Of a stretch of 64,000 nucleotides of DNA, positions 50,370 to 61,599 are shown one piece after another. The first letter of the stretch is position 1. Each line of letters begins with the position of its first letter. Origin of the DNA: Megascapheus bottae (lineage: Eukaryota > Chordata > Mammalia > Rodentia > Geomyidae). Both the position numbers and the translations under genes were made by a program. The stretch lies in contig JANJXV010000004.1 in assembly GCA_024803745.1 (NCBI GenBank), forward strand, positions 58,199,858-58,263,857. Direction: 5' to 3'. The notes beneath the pieces are model-generated. The model did no database searches, had not been told where the DNA came from, and was given only the letters and a program-made list of their open reading frames with translations.

Positions 50370-52145
50370 TTCTTCTTCATTGCCCAGGTTCTTGAAAGAG
50401 TTGTATCTCCACAGTCTCAATTCTCTCCCCAAACTGATTGCACTAAATGGTTTGGAAAAAGATTACCAATGACTGTGTTCCACCCTAGTGCACTGGAGAA
50501 AGATGGGTTGTTTATTCTACACTATTGCTTCCATTTACCTTTAAAACCTTCTACTCATTTGAATCTTTCCCCTAACTTTGATTACTTACTGGACATATTT
50601 AATGCTTTCTCATACTGTATTAACACCTGATATATTTTGAATCATCAGAATGTTGTTCTTAATGATCTTATTTCTGTATTTTCTGCACCCTCTAATGCCA
50701 CTGAAAATTTTGAACTAAACATACCCCCTTATCGACAACAAATCCCAAAGTTCATGCACAATAGCTTTCCTGAGGTATCAACTTGTTATTTTTCTTCTAG
50801 ACAGTTCTAACTCATGGACACTTCAAAGGCAACATGTTCAAGATTGAGCTCAACATTCTTGACTCCCTTCTAAATCCATTTCTCTGCTAAATTTACTCAT
50901 ATTGGTGTCACATAAGCTTTGTACTCTCCTGCTGCTCCTACAGCCATCATTCCTCTTTTTTCAAGTTCATGGAGTTTCCCACTCTTTCCAAGCAATTCCA
51001 ATGCATTTAGTCATCCTTCACTTTCTAAATACATCAAACAATAGTTCTATTTTACCTTTACAAATATATTTGATTTGGCTAGGCCTTAGAGAAACTACAA
51101 GCTTATTATGATATTTAGAAGATGCCAACTAACCTTTGTAAACATATTCCCCAAAATGATTATTGCTCAAATGTGTGGTTCATGCTCAATTTACAGCAAA
51201 TGATTATGTGAACACTACACTTTCTGTCTGGATTCTGTGGTTTTGAATACCTTTTTCATGCAATTTTTCCATAAGTTAGCATGACATGCAAACTTCCTGA
51301 GGATACAGAATGAAGAAGATGGCTTCCCTATAAATGCAACTGACCTAGTTTATTAATTTAAAAGAAATCGCTGTCAACAAACTTTATAAGTTTATGACCT
51401 AAGTTTCTTATAGGAAATCCTCCACAGGAGGCTACTTTATGATTAGTTAATTAATTCAGCATGGAATTAATACAACAGGGCTAAGTTGGCTGATCCAAAT
51501 GATTGTTGTTCAAAAGGCCTGATGAAGTCCCCTGTATTTTAAGTATCTATATGCCAAGAAGACAGGCTAAAATGTGGAAAGACTGTCATCATTTTGTCTC
51601 TCTCAGGCCACTCTAAAGATCGAAAAATTAAAGCTACTGTTTCCCGTTCTAGTTTTCAGATCTGACTACATCTCTTCTGGTCCTATGTTCTTTCTCTATA
51701 GTCGTGAAGCTCTAACATCCAAGATTTCTTTGTAATTGCAAAGTCTCTGATTGGTTCCACTGTTGGGCCTTTTAGGAGCTTCCACTAATGCCAAGTAGAC
51801 CCACACACATCGCTTAGTCATCTCTCTATACCACAGTTAGCTACTCCTGTAGGCTTTTGTATTTCTAAAAAATACAGTTTCATCTGGGAGATTTGCTGCC
51901 TGTGTGTGGATGCAATTGTTTAACACATAATGTCCATAGTCACAATTACTGCTTGCCTGGAGTATGGTGTCTGAAAGACCTCCCCTTATCCACTTTCTTA
52001 GCCCTTTCTCCATGCAGCAGTCAGAGCTGTAGTTCAAAACCATATTGGATCATACCATTAACTTAGTAAACATATTCTAATGGCTTTCTATCTCACATAG
52101 GGAAAGAATTTGTCTTCTGTTACTCTCTCCCATGAAAACTATACT
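50370..52145 (+). mobile_element. L2 LINE mosaic
   Basis: Phrases in L2 order: CCAGGTTCTTGAAAGAGTTG (50384), GGCAACATGTTCAAGATTGA (50829), CAGCAGTCAGAGCTGTAG (52016), TAATGGCTTTCTATCTCACA (52079). Unassigned sequence separates them. Very old; the 112-codon ORF at 50292 partly overlaps and is not credited. Confidence 0.5.
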
Positions 52146-52154
52146 CCAATCACT

Positions 52155-52495
52155 TACATCTGGCTTATTAGTTGAGATGGGGTGAAGGGTCTTACTGATT
52201 TTTGCTCAGACTGATCTTCTTTTTTTTGCCAGTCCTGGGCTTGAGTTCAGGGCCTGAGCACTGTCCTTGGATTTTCTCAAAGCTAGAGCTCTACCACTTG
52301 AGCCTCAGCACCACTTCTGGCTTTTTTCTATGTATGTGGTACCAAGGAATTGAACCCGGGTCTTCGTGCATGCTAGGCAAGCACTTTAACCACTAGGCCA
52401 AACTCCCGGCCCCCAGACTGATCTTGAACTATCATTGAATTGATCTCTGTCTCCCTCACAGCCAAGATTATAGAAGTGAAGCACTGAACTGAGTT
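52155..52495 (-). mobile_element. Older composite SINE split by an IDL-Geo
   Basis: TGGCTTATTAGTTGAGATGG ... CTCAGACTGATCTT, interrupted, then GAACTATCATTGAATTGATC ... GATTATAGAAGTGAAGCAC. Confidence 0.75.
52219..52413 (-). mobile_element. IDL-Geo SINE inside an older SINE
   Basis: Full dimer with GGAATTGAACCC. CAGACTGATCTT at 52207 and 52414 is the 12-bp perfect target-site duplication. Confidence 0.95.
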
Positions 52496-52513
52496 ATCTC
52501 TTTTTGTTAGAGT

Positions 52514-52750
52514 TTAGCTGAGGTCCAGGTTATTGATGTAAGTCTCACATAGGGCATTTAGCCCATTTGCCTTGGGGACTATGGCACCAATCCAAGATTG
52601 TTTCTTTTCATTGTGTAAATGAATATTAGAGATCCCCCACTGGTGTTGTCTAAAAGAAAGAAGGCATGTGGTCTCATCTGTAGTTATTAGTGCAAAAATC
52701 AGTTGAACTCCATATACCCTATTAGAAGTGGTTTGAGAATGTACATAAAT
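52514..52750 (-). other. Unidentified 78-codon open frame
   Basis: An ATG-less minus-strand frame, open from a TAG at 52751-52753 to a TAA at 52514-52516. A strong acceptor CTTTCTTTTAG lies inside it (about 52660). Downstream residues include HQWGISNIHLHN, SWIGAIVPKANGLNALCE and, before the stop, TYINNLDLS: balanced, not low-complexity. I do not recognise the family. It may be a pseudogene, an old retroviral fragment, a lone 3' exon or chance. Confidence 0.25.
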
Positions 52751-53365
52751 CTACACTGGAGAAAGAAAAATGTCTTTAAAATTGACACCTTTGGTTGGTT
52801 GTGCTCCACCCCCCCCCCAAAAAAAGAAAATAGAAATGTACGTAAAGTTTCGCATTTATTTCTCCTACAGCAATTCAAGGATCTCCCTAGTATTAAATTT
52901 GTTTTGTCATAATGGCCTTTTATTTCAGTACCAAAATGATGTCTAAAGTTCCTCTTGTGGTTGTATGTTTCTCCTCTTTGATAGCCACGTCTCCTGCAAT
53001 CCTGCTGCATCTGAGGCAGGACTGTGAAGGTTATCAGGGCTACTTTTGGCTTTGGCAAAGTCAATTTGACCCAACCTCCCCAGACTTCAGCTCTGACATT
53101 CTCAGCCAAATGAGTAAAAGTGAAAATAACCACATTGGTATAACTTAATGACTTTGGTTACACAGTGCTTTCCTAGAAAGCACAGTGAGTCAGTGGCAGA
53201 GTACCCTACCCTTGTGTCCCAGGGCATATCACTGCTCGAGGCCAACTGGGTAAAAACTCAAATAGGTCCCCATCTCAATAAGCAAGCTAGGCATACTGAT
53301 TTGTGATAGAGGTTCCAGCCACATGGGTGGTTGTAAGTAGAAGGAGCCTGATCTGAGGTTAAAAG
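52751..53365. other. Unassigned block with a 144-codon minus ORF
   Basis: The frame 52699-53133 has no motif and overlaps the 78-codon frame in another phase; not called coding. Weak ID/B1-like sequence occurs at 53190-53300. Confidence 0.3.
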
Positions 53366-53382
53366 AAAAATACAAGATCTGA

Positions 53383-53572
53383 GGCTGTGAATGTAGCTTA
53401 GTGGTAGAGTGCTTACCTAGCATGTATGAAGCCCTGGGTTTGATTCCTCAGTACCACATATACAGAAAAAGCCATAAGTGGCCCTGTGGCTCAAGTGGAA
53501 GAAGTGCTAGCCTTGAGCAAAAGAGGTTCAGGGACAGTGCCCAGGCCCTGAGTTCAAGCCCCAGGCCTGGCA
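53383..53572 (+). mobile_element. IDL-Geo SINE, older type
   Basis: GAATGTAGCTTAGTGGTAGA, GGGTTTGATTCCTCAGTACC, then Geo with the fuller AGCCTTGAGCAAAAGAGG form. ATACAAGATCTGA and ATGCAAGATCTCA flank it. Confidence 0.92.
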
Positions 53573-53620
53573 AAAATAAAATGCAAGATCTCACCTGAAA
53601 AATACCTAAAGTCAAATTAA

Positions 53621-53697
53621 AGGCTGGAGGCATGGCTCAAGGGTGATAAAACACCTATTATCAAACATAAAGCCCTTGGTTCAGACCTCAGTAAAGA
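53621..53697 (+). mobile_element. Old ID-like monomer with purine tail
   Basis: AGGCATGGCTCAAGGGTGAT ... CCTTGGTTCAGACCTCAG; a (GGAA)/(GGGA) tract follows to 53765. Confidence 0.65.
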
Positions 53698-53765
53698 ATC
53701 AAGGAAGGAAGGGAGGGAGGGAGGGGGAAAAGAAGGAAGAAAGAAAGGAACAAAGGAAGAAATGA

Positions 53766-54289
53766 AGAAAAAGCCAGACTGTCTGGCTAAATCATATAAA
53801 AAGAATAAACCATTAACTGAAAATTACAGTAAGAAAAAGTATTCACAAATCATTTTTCACATAAGTAGACGTATCTAGAATATGTGAAGAATTGAGAGCT
53901 TAAAGTTATATTGGCAATTTAATCATAAATTACTGAAAACTTCCCATGTATGTTTCTGCACAGAACACACAAAAGGCTGTATGCAGGGGAATGGGCTCAA
54001 CACCATCAGATGTTAGTAAAATACAGATTAAAGGTCCAGTAATACACTTTCACTTTAGCATCTTTTAGCAACAGATTTGTCTTAGGAGAAATATGTCATT
54101 AGCTAGTTTTGTTGTGTGAAGATCACATAGTTTACATCCACATGCAGATGGTGTATCATGCAATTATGAGAAGTAGGAGTATACTCTAAAATAAAGATGG
54201 ATAGCACAGTAGCGACACAGCCAGTAATATAGGTATAAGGTATCACTATCTAGTACCATGTATTGAACATACGTGTATATACTATACTT
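53766..54289. other. Intergenic unique block
   Basis: Nothing recognised. Confidence 0.45.
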
Positions 54290-54516
54290 TTGTTTCTATG
54301 TGCTGGTACAGAGGCTTGAACTCATTGCCCTGGGCTTTCACCATCAAGGTGGTACTCTACCACTTTAAACATACCTCCATTTCTGGCTTTTTGCTAGTTT
54401 TTAGCAATAAGAGTCTCATGGAATTTTCTGCCTGTGTTGGCTTTGAGTTTTAAACCTCAGATCTCCGCCTCATGAGTAGCTACGGTTACAGGGTGAACCA
54501 CCCACCAGTGCCAGTA
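54290..54516 (-). mobile_element. B1-like/Geo SINE, antisense, diverged
   Basis: GAGGCTTGAACTCATTGCCC, AGAGTCTCATGGAATTTTC, CATGAGTAGCTACGGTTACA. Confidence 0.8.
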
Positions 54517-54863
54517 CATGCATAACCTAATACTTAAGTGTACATATATCTGTATTTATTCCAAAAGGAGACAGCTAAACAGCTTTCTTTCATTTTTTAT
54601 TACAAAACCATAATCAATTTCAAGGAAAATATTTGTATTCCTTCCTAGTTTTCTCTCCTTGACTTGTGTGTGTCAAATTATAAAATTCTAGTATCTTAAA
54701 TTTCAAATTGGAAAACTAAATCTGACTAAAGGAAAGACATGTGATTGTTCTTATTTTCTTTGATACAAAGCATTACAAGACACACTGTCCACCAGGCTGA
54801 CAAGGATTTTGAGCTCAGTTTCATTGAATAGTAACCTTCAACTCAAGCATGATCTTTGAGACA

Positions 54864-54879
54864 GTGCCATCTCGTGGCA
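54864..54879 (-). promoter_or_regulatory. CTCF-like motif
   Basis: GTGCCATCTCGTGGCA; its complement TGCCACGAGATGGCAC fits the CTCF core CCACNAGRKGGC well. It lies outside recognised repeats. Motif evidence only. Confidence 0.4.
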
Positions 54880-55234
54880 AGATTGGAGAAAATACTGGTC
54901 CCTATGAAATTTCCAGTGTGCAAATACTGGTAGTTGGCCATGATGTGTTAAGAAACACCAGCAAATTAATGACCACTCTTTATCCTCTAACCCACAGTGC
55001 TGAACTATGTGTTCACATAATATTGGTATGATCTTATTAGTCTTTTACACTTCAGATGCCTGAAATATAAAACCAAGTAATTCAGAAAATACCATGTAGT
55101 ACTAGTTTCTAACCACTTACAATAGATACAGGCCAGGTTTTACAAAACTATTTCAATTCTTAGTGTATAAAGAAGAAAAGCAAATAATTTGTTATTTCTT
55201 ATAGTAATAATTATCTATATTCATATTTTGTGTA

Positions 55235-55365
55235 TGTGTGTACTGGTCCTGAGGCTTGAACTCAGTGTCTGGGTGCTGTCCCTTTTTTTGCTCCACCACT
55301 TGAGCTATAGCTCCACTTCTAGCTTTTTGTTGGTTAATTGGGAATAATTTTTTCTTTCTCTTTTT
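55235..55365 (-). mobile_element. Geo SINE fragment, antisense
   Basis: CTGAGGCTTGAACTCAGTGT, CTTTTTGTTGGTTAATTGGG; the Geo half has a deletion. Confidence 0.75.
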
Positions 55366-55369
55366 CTTT

Positions 55370-56160
55370 GTCGAGCTCCCAGCCAACTGTTGATCCTTGA
55401 AGAGAACCAACCTTTTGTTCCATTGACCCTTCTTGTTTCTTCAGTCTCTGATTTCATGAATTTCTACCTGGGGATTTACTGTTTATTTCTGTCAACCCAC
55501 TTCGGATTCATCTTGTTCTCATCAATACAGTTTGAGGGGTATAATTAAGTAATTTTTCTGAAACTATTCGTAGTATGTTTGCTTTGGGGTTGTTTTTGGT
55601 TTTGTTTCTTGCCAGTCATGGAGCTTGGACACAGGTCCTGGGCACTATACTTGAGAAAGCTCAAGGATAGCGCTCTACCACTTGAGCCACAGCACCATTT
55701 CTGGCTTTTTCTGTGTATGTGGTACTGAGGAATAGAACCCCGGGGCTTTGTGCATGCTAAGTGAGCACTCTACCACTATGCCTGTTCCTGGCCCCTTGTT
55801 CTGGCAGCATATTACTATAGCTTAGGTTGTCCTTGAGCTCACTATATGCCCAGGTTGACCTCAAATTCATAATTCTCCTGCCTCAGGCTCCCAGATGCTG
55901 GAGCTACAGGTATGCATGACCATGCCTAGCCGAGTTCCAATTTTTATTTTATGTATTTATTTTGTATTTATGTTTATTTCGAGTTTTTTGTTTGAGTGGG
56001 TGGGTTTTCTTCCTTTTTGACTATTATGATAAATGTGATATACAGAGGAGTTGTAGTTACATAACCAGGTAATGAGTACCTTTCTTTTGGAGGCAATGTC
56101 TTGTAGGCAGTCATCCTATAAATTTCCCTCTTAGAACTTTGCCGTATCTTAAAAGCTCTG
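55370..56160 (-). mobile_element. L1 ORF2 relic, antisense, with nested insertions
   Basis: Two collinear minus-strand pieces. Near 56,110-56,150 the translation GKVLRGKFIG and near 55,395-55,460 NGTKGWFSSRIN recall ORF2 phrases KAVLRGKFIA and ETKSWFFEKIN. Between them lie an antisense L1 3' end (about 55935-56092), a B1-like complement (55797-55932) and an IDL-Geo (55606-55795). Confidence 0.65.
55606..55795 (-). mobile_element. IDL-Geo SINE, antisense
   Basis: GCCAGTCATGGAGCTTGGAC ... GTGGTACTGAGGAATAGAAC ... TTCCTGGCCCC. Confidence 0.9.
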
Positions 56161-56572
56161 CAGTTGTGTTCAGTTTTGCTGAATCTGCAGTTGTTCTCTG
56201 TAAGTGGGCCTTTGCCTTGGAGGAGTGTGGTGGATGTTTTTCTGTCCCTCTGCTAACCCTGGGAAGAATGGAGGCATCTGTGGATGCAACATCCCAAAGT
56301 AGAGAAGTCACTAAGGAAATCAATACCTGGAACCAGCCATGTCCTGAGGTGAGGTTTTGCCCTGCATGGATCACAGTAGCTTTATAAATAGCTGCAGGAG
56401 TGGGGCAAGCCCTGTCCCTAGTGGGCTCAAGTTTGCATAATGGAGTGCTCAAAGGACACCACCAAAGCCCTGCACTTCAAAAGAAGTTGTGTCATTTGTA
56501 GTAAAAGGTGTGAAACTGGGGATTACCATGTTAAGAGACATGAACCAAGCTCAGAGAGACAAAGATAAAATG
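56161..56572. other. Unassigned block beside the L1 relic
   Basis: A 113-codon minus ORF (56111-56452) ends in the L1-like GKFIG, so part of it may be L1. The rest is not recognised. Confidence 0.35.
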
Positions 56573-56573
56573 C

Positions 56574-56757
56574 CAGGCTGGGAGTTTGGCCTCGTGGTAG
56601 GGTGTTTGTCTAGCATGCACAGAGACTGGGGTTTGATTCCTCGGGAGCACATACATAGAAAGTCTGAAGTGATACTTTGGCTCAAGTGGTAGAGCTCTAG
56701 CCTTGAGAAAGCCCAAGAACAGTGTTCAGGCCCTGAGTTCAAGCCCCAGGACTAGCA
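56574..56757 (+). mobile_element. IDL-Geo SINE
   Basis: GGCTGGGAGTTTGGCCTCGT, GGGGTTTGATTCCTCGGGAG, Geo half ending CCCCAGGACTAGC and A7. Confidence 0.93.
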
Positions 56758-57934
56758 AAAAAAATTCCCTTGTTCACCTGTAGAATGTAGACATCATTAC
56801 CACCATAAACATACATTGCAAAGGGGTGGGGGAAATGCTGGCAGAGAGAGTGAATGGTGTGGGACAAATGTGACCAGAAGTACCTCAACATGTGAAAAAA
56901 ACCATGACATCTACTAAAATGCATTGAAAAGGAGGGCGAGAGACAGAGAGGTTAAGAGAGAATAGTGCAAAGAGTATGAATCTGATCAAAGTTTATTACG
57001 TGCATGTATGTAAATCTCTCAATGAACCCCTTTCTACTTCATCTGGATCTGAACTTTTAACCCTGGTGCTGATAAAAACTAGAAGAGTGACTTTTGCAGA
57101 AGACATAACACAAGTGTCACCTGGAGATGCTGAGGCAGTCCCGACCTAGACTCTAGCTTGGAGTGGTTTGGGGAATTCAGGCCCAGGTAAAGCAGCTTGT
57201 AGTTGTCCCAAAATCTCACTCCGATCTTCACACCATATTTTTCTTTTCAAATACCCTTCCTGTACTCAGTTTTTGCCTGTCTGTTTTGCAAATCCTGGAC
57301 CTGTACTGTTCTTTGTAGGGCCTGTGGGCAAAGCCCTGTCTCCAGCCGCCACTGGCAGTTTAACTTCAAGTATTTCAGGAAAATTGCAGTTTGGAGACTG
57401 AGGGTGTGTTGTCTTTGTGGGATCCAAGAGCAGCCGTCTGGGCCCAAGGGGCCTGCTAACTTGTTTATTTTTAAGTGACTGTTCAGTGAATGTTTTAATT
57501 ATAAAGGACAGTCTGAGTTTTATGGTTTTTTTTTCTGAAAGGAAAGCTTTTTCCTTCTTGCCTTGACCTATTTAGTCTTTACCCAGCAGCCATTGCTGGA
57601 AAAATAAGGACTTGTCTTGTGTGCTGATGAGAAGCCAAGAAAATGACAAGAAGAGCACACCAGGCCCATTTATAAAATAAAACCATTTAAAATCACAACC
57701 AACAGTATTCCAATTCAGACTTTCCAGGTGATAAATTTCTGTAAATGTAAAGACATATTTTTCTACATATTTAATTTTCCTCTAAACTTTTAAAGTCTAG
57801 ATTTTCTTAATTTACTGGTGTGTACTTCATTTAAGGAATGTATAGAGAAGAGATTCATAGGAATGGGGGAAGGTACTAGTATATTTGAATTCACATTAAA
57901 CTCCTTTGAACTGTATAAAGCAAAGGCTTATATA
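56758..57934. other. Intergenic block, part unique
   Basis: 56930-57050 has phrases (CTGATCAAAGTTTATTACGT) suggestive of an old LINE 3' end. 57120-57510 is non-repetitive with moderate GC and is a candidate conserved element. Confidence 0.4.
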
Positions 57935-58225
57935 AGGTGTGATTGTGTTCTTAATGTATTATGTTATTTCTCATCTCTTTTGTTGTCCCTTGGTTATTTC
58001 ATATTGTTACTGTATCTTACCTGGTTATCTGATATATTGTATATATGTTTATTTGTTTATTTGAAATAGGATAGGGAAGGGGGAAACCAAGATGAGGGGA
58101 GGGGTTGGGTGAGGGAAATGGGGACAAAAACATGAGAAGGGGTAGCAATGATTGTTAAGTAATGCACCTTCTATCTGGTGAATATAATGTAACCCTTCTA
58201 TTAATTACAATATATATATAAAACA
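57935..58225 (+). mobile_element. L1 3' UTR fragment
   Basis: CTTAATGTATTATGTTATTT, GGATAGGGAAGGGGGAAACC, GCACCTTCTATCTGGTGAAT; matches the 12380-13431 copy block for block. Confidence 0.88.
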
Positions 58226-58422
58226 AAGATTGTAAATATGTTGCTGTCAGAAGTGAATGTGACATGGAAGAGTTCTGCACATCTGGAAAAAATTGGAGAT
58301 GGGGTTCTCTATTCTTTCTACCTAACTTCCTTGTACTACCAGGTATTGAAAGTAAGGAGAAAATAATACCACACAAATATAAGATGAAGACATATTCATA
58401 AAATTTATATGTATACTTATAT

Positions 58423-58633
58423 TTTTCTGCCAGTAATGGGATTTGAACTTAGGACCTGGGTCTTGTCCCTTAGCTCTTTTGCTCAAGGCTGGTGCCCTAC
58501 TACTTCAGCCACAGCCACCAGCTTCTTGCTGGAGAGAGTCCTATGGACCTTTCAGCCCAGGGCTGGCTTTGAACCTGGACCCTTAGCCTCCAGAGTCACT
58601 AGGGTAACCAGTGTGAGCTACCAGTGTGCCCAG
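58423..58633 (-). mobile_element. B1-like/Geo SINE, antisense
   Basis: GCCAGTAATGGGATTTGAAC ... GGCTGGCTTTGAACCTGGAC. Confidence 0.82.
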
Positions 58634-58880
58634 ATGAATACTCTATTTAAGTCCAACTGTTTACTCACTAGCTACATCCAAGGGCTCCTTAGTCCCCTGT
58701 GGCTGGTAGAGGCTATTGTGAACGGCATAGCTAGCCCCTGGCTTTTCTGCCACAGACTGCGTGGATCTCCTGGTGAGACTGCAGTGGCAAGTGAGCCCCT
58801 GGAAGATTGTAGGGAGCAAGCAGTTCATTGGCAAAGTATTAACTAATCAGCATAGTAGCTAATAACTGATGACTCCTTTT

Positions 58881-59076
58881 TTTTTTTTTTTTTGCCAGTC
58901 CAGGACTTGAGCTCAGGGCCTGACCACTGTCCTTGGACTTTCTCAAGGTTAGAGCTCTACCACTTGAACCTCAGCACCACTTCCGGCTTTTTTCTATGTA
59001 TGTGGTACCAAGGAATCGAACCTGGGCCTTCGTGCATGCTGGGCAAGCACTTTAACCACTAGGCCAAACTCCCAGC
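58881..59076 (-). mobile_element. IDL-Geo SINE, antisense, 15-bp perfect target-site duplication
   Basis: Long T-run, full dimer (GGAATCGAACC). CTGATGACTCCTTTT at 58866 and 59077 is identical. Confidence 0.95.
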
Positions 59077-59091
59077 CTGATGACTCCTTTT

Positions 59092-60747
59092 ATTAGTTTT
59101 TCTTTAGTCCTCTTCTTACAAATTCTGATCTTGCTATTTTGCATGAGTATATACCCCTTAATAACTTTACATTTGGAACTATTAAGTGATTTCAAGGAGA
59201 CAAGAGGTGCAAGAGAGAACAAATTTTAAAATGTTGCCGAACACTGGTGGTTTCTTCCAATCATGCTCTGTCCATCCTGTCCTCGTGTCTCAGCACTAGA
59301 AGCTGCTCTGGAGACTGGTTACGAGATGGGGGAGATCCCTGCCCCTCCATCATCCTTGTAATTCCTGTCTGCCTTCACATCCATGCTGGTCCTCTCAGGG
59401 AGAGCAGACATAGATGTGTGAATGCAGGGTCTTTTAGTTCAGAATGGCTCTAAGTTCAGTTTTTACAAACAAGGGCTCTTTGTCCTCAGTCCTGTGCAGT
59501 TGCTATTCCAGGGGTTTCAGAGATATTTGGAGTGCAAGGAAGGTAGGCAGAAGGATGTTACTGCGGTTATGCTTTGGTGCTTCTGGAATCCCTACACATG
59601 CCTTTGTGGCTTCGTGACTAGTTGGGTGGCTGTGATCTTATAGTCCACATTGCTTAGAGAGGGGAAATAAAAGGAGTAAAAATGTTTTCAAACCACTGTC
59701 TGCTGGAAGAATCTTCTACAGTTACTTGAACATCTCTGTATATTTTTCTCTCATAAGGTTATAGAAGTTTGAATCAAAAACTCAAATTTTACTTTCAAAG
59801 GCAAAGTTATATGTTTGGTACATAACATAACATATTGGTATTTGTTAAACACATCATTTGAAATATGATGTAAAATCAATGTTAATAAATTCTTTAAATT
59901 AAAAAAACTAAAAAAAATGTTTGAAATTGTAAAAGCAATTACGTAAGTGCTTTAAGTGAGGTGCCTTTAAGAAGGCTGCAGCACTTCATGCTCTCTAAAC
60001 CAGGAACAAAAAGGGACTGGAAGAATGGTTACTAAGTATTAATAGTGAATCATCCCTTAGTGGTGAAATGAATGAATGATTTTGTTTCTTTTGTCCTATT
60101 TCTACAATTTGTAATTTTATATACTGTTCATATATTACTTCTAAAGTGAACAAATCAGTTATGTCCATATACATAAACACATTATGTGTGTATATGTACA
60201 AATCAATTGTGTGTGCATAGATATAGCGTAAGAGTGTATGCATAGAAGTGTGTACATGCACAAATAAATTATGTGTATAGTCATAGATGTGTGTATACAT
60301 ATCTGGAGAGACACATTTGTAAATGTACAAACCAGCAGTGTAGAGGCATTGATGTGCACGCATACATGAATAGATATGTGTATGTAACCTCAGTTGTGTG
60401 TACACACATGTCCAGGAATAGACACACATGTGGCTGTATCTGATGCTACTGGATGGAGGCTCTGGTTACCCTGAGTGTGATGCTGGCTCTCTGGCTCTCC
60501 TGGGACTGCTGGAGAAGGAGCCTTGCCTCTGTCCCCTCTCTCACCTGGGTCTGCAGACTGGGATGCCTCTCTTGTCACTAAGTAACCATGAACTTGTCCT
60601 GCCATCGTCCTGTACCTCTTCACAGAGGAGATAGGGTACTCACACCTACCCCACTGGGTAGGATTGTGATGAAAACTTATTGGAAACACAGAGTATCAGA
60701 AAGGGAAGGTGCTGCCTATCAGGGAGCTTGAAGGACACATTAAAGGC
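59092..60747. other. Intergenic, mostly unique
   Basis: 60150-60420 is rich in alternating TGTGTATA/CATA, an eroded microsatellite-like stretch. The 144-codon minus ORF there is low-complexity. 59,230-59,650 is unrecognised unique sequence. Confidence 0.45.
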
Positions 60748-60846
60748 AGTGATGGCTCCTGTTTGTCATTACACGTATTCAAAGCCTGAGATCTAAGGAT
60801 CATGGTTCAAAGCCAGCCTCAGCCAGAAAGTCCATGAGATTCTTAT
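60748..60846 (+). mobile_element. B1-like/Geo SINE, first segment (split by LTR)
   Basis: GCCTGAGATCTAAGGATCAT, AAAGCCAGCCTCAGCC, GAGATTCTTAT; continues at 61150 with TTATCTCCAATTAACTC. Confidence 0.85.
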
Positions 60847-61149
60847 TGTAACATTCAATGAAGGAAACTGCCACATGGTTCAGGCAGAAAAGAGTTTATT
60901 AGAGAGCAAACTGCTGGCTGGCCCGCAGTGAGAGAAAAGGGGTGACCCCTGACAGGCTCTGAATTTAAGTAGGAAGGAGGGGGCAGGAGGAGTTGTGGCC
61001 TGGGCAATCCAGCATGTGACCTCAGAGAAAGGGAGGTTATCTGGGTAGCATAGGTGCTGGACAGAGACTTCCTGCATGGAAAGTAAAAACGGGGTGGGGG
61101 GCACATGCATACTGGCATAGAGAAAAGCTTTTCCTGGGCAGACCTAATA
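60847..61149 (-). mobile_element. Solo LTR, probably ERV1 class, inside a SINE
   Basis: 303 bp that interrupt the SINE exactly between repeated TTAT (60843-60846 and 61150-61153), a 4-bp target-site duplication as usual for ERV1/gammaretrovirus-type elements. In minus orientation it starts TATTAG (canonical TG altered to TA) and ends TTACA. A TTAAAT box lies near 60962-60968 and AATAAA at 60900-60895. No gag, pol or env sequence is attached, so this is a recombination remnant without coding capacity. Confidence 0.8.
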
Positions 61150-61260
61150 TTATCTCCAATTAACTCTCAAAAAGCTAGAAATGGAGCTATGCGTCAACTT
61201 GTAAAGTGCTAGCCTGGAGAAAAAAAAGTGCTCCTACTCTGAGTTCCAGCCAGGACAAGG
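61150..61260 (+). mobile_element. B1-like/Geo SINE, second segment
   Basis: TTATCTCCAATTAACTCTCA, AGAAATGGAGCTATGCGTC; a decayed Geo half ending GAGTTCCAGCC, followed by a GA-rich tract. Confidence 0.8.
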
Positions 61261-61440
61261 GGAAAGAGAGAGAGAGAGGCGGGGGGAAGGAGAGAGAGAC
61301 AGAGACACAGAGAGACACAGAGACACAGAGACAGAGACAGAGAGACAGACAGAGACAGAGACAGACAGAGATACAGACAGAGAGGGGGGAGGGAGGAAGA
61401 AGAGAGAGAGAGAGGAGGGAGAGAAGTAGGGAGGGGAAAG
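61261..61440. repeat. (GA)n/(ACAG)n purine-rich tract
   Basis: GAGAGA and ACAGAGAC units; ORFs of 86-130 codons across it are low-complexity artefacts. Confidence 0.93.
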
Positions 61441-61599
61441 ACAGCAAGCTGGGTACTGGTGGCTCAGGCTTGTTGGGCACATACAAACACGCAAACATAC
61501 ATCAAATTTATGAAGGCATGAGCATGAAAGATGGGGACTATCGATTGATTTACCTTGGGATTTCTAGGCAAGGGGTTTTAGTGGTTGGACTTGTCTAGG

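Noticed and set aside
52699..53133. 144-codon minus ORF
   Set aside because: No motif; it crosses low-complexity C-run sequence and overlaps another frame.
59995..60429. 144-codon minus ORF rich in Y, T and H
   Set aside because: Translation of an eroded TGTGTATA-type repeat.
61187..61598. ORFs of 86-130 codons with RERE/SLSLS repeats
   Set aside because: Low-complexity GA/ACAG tract.
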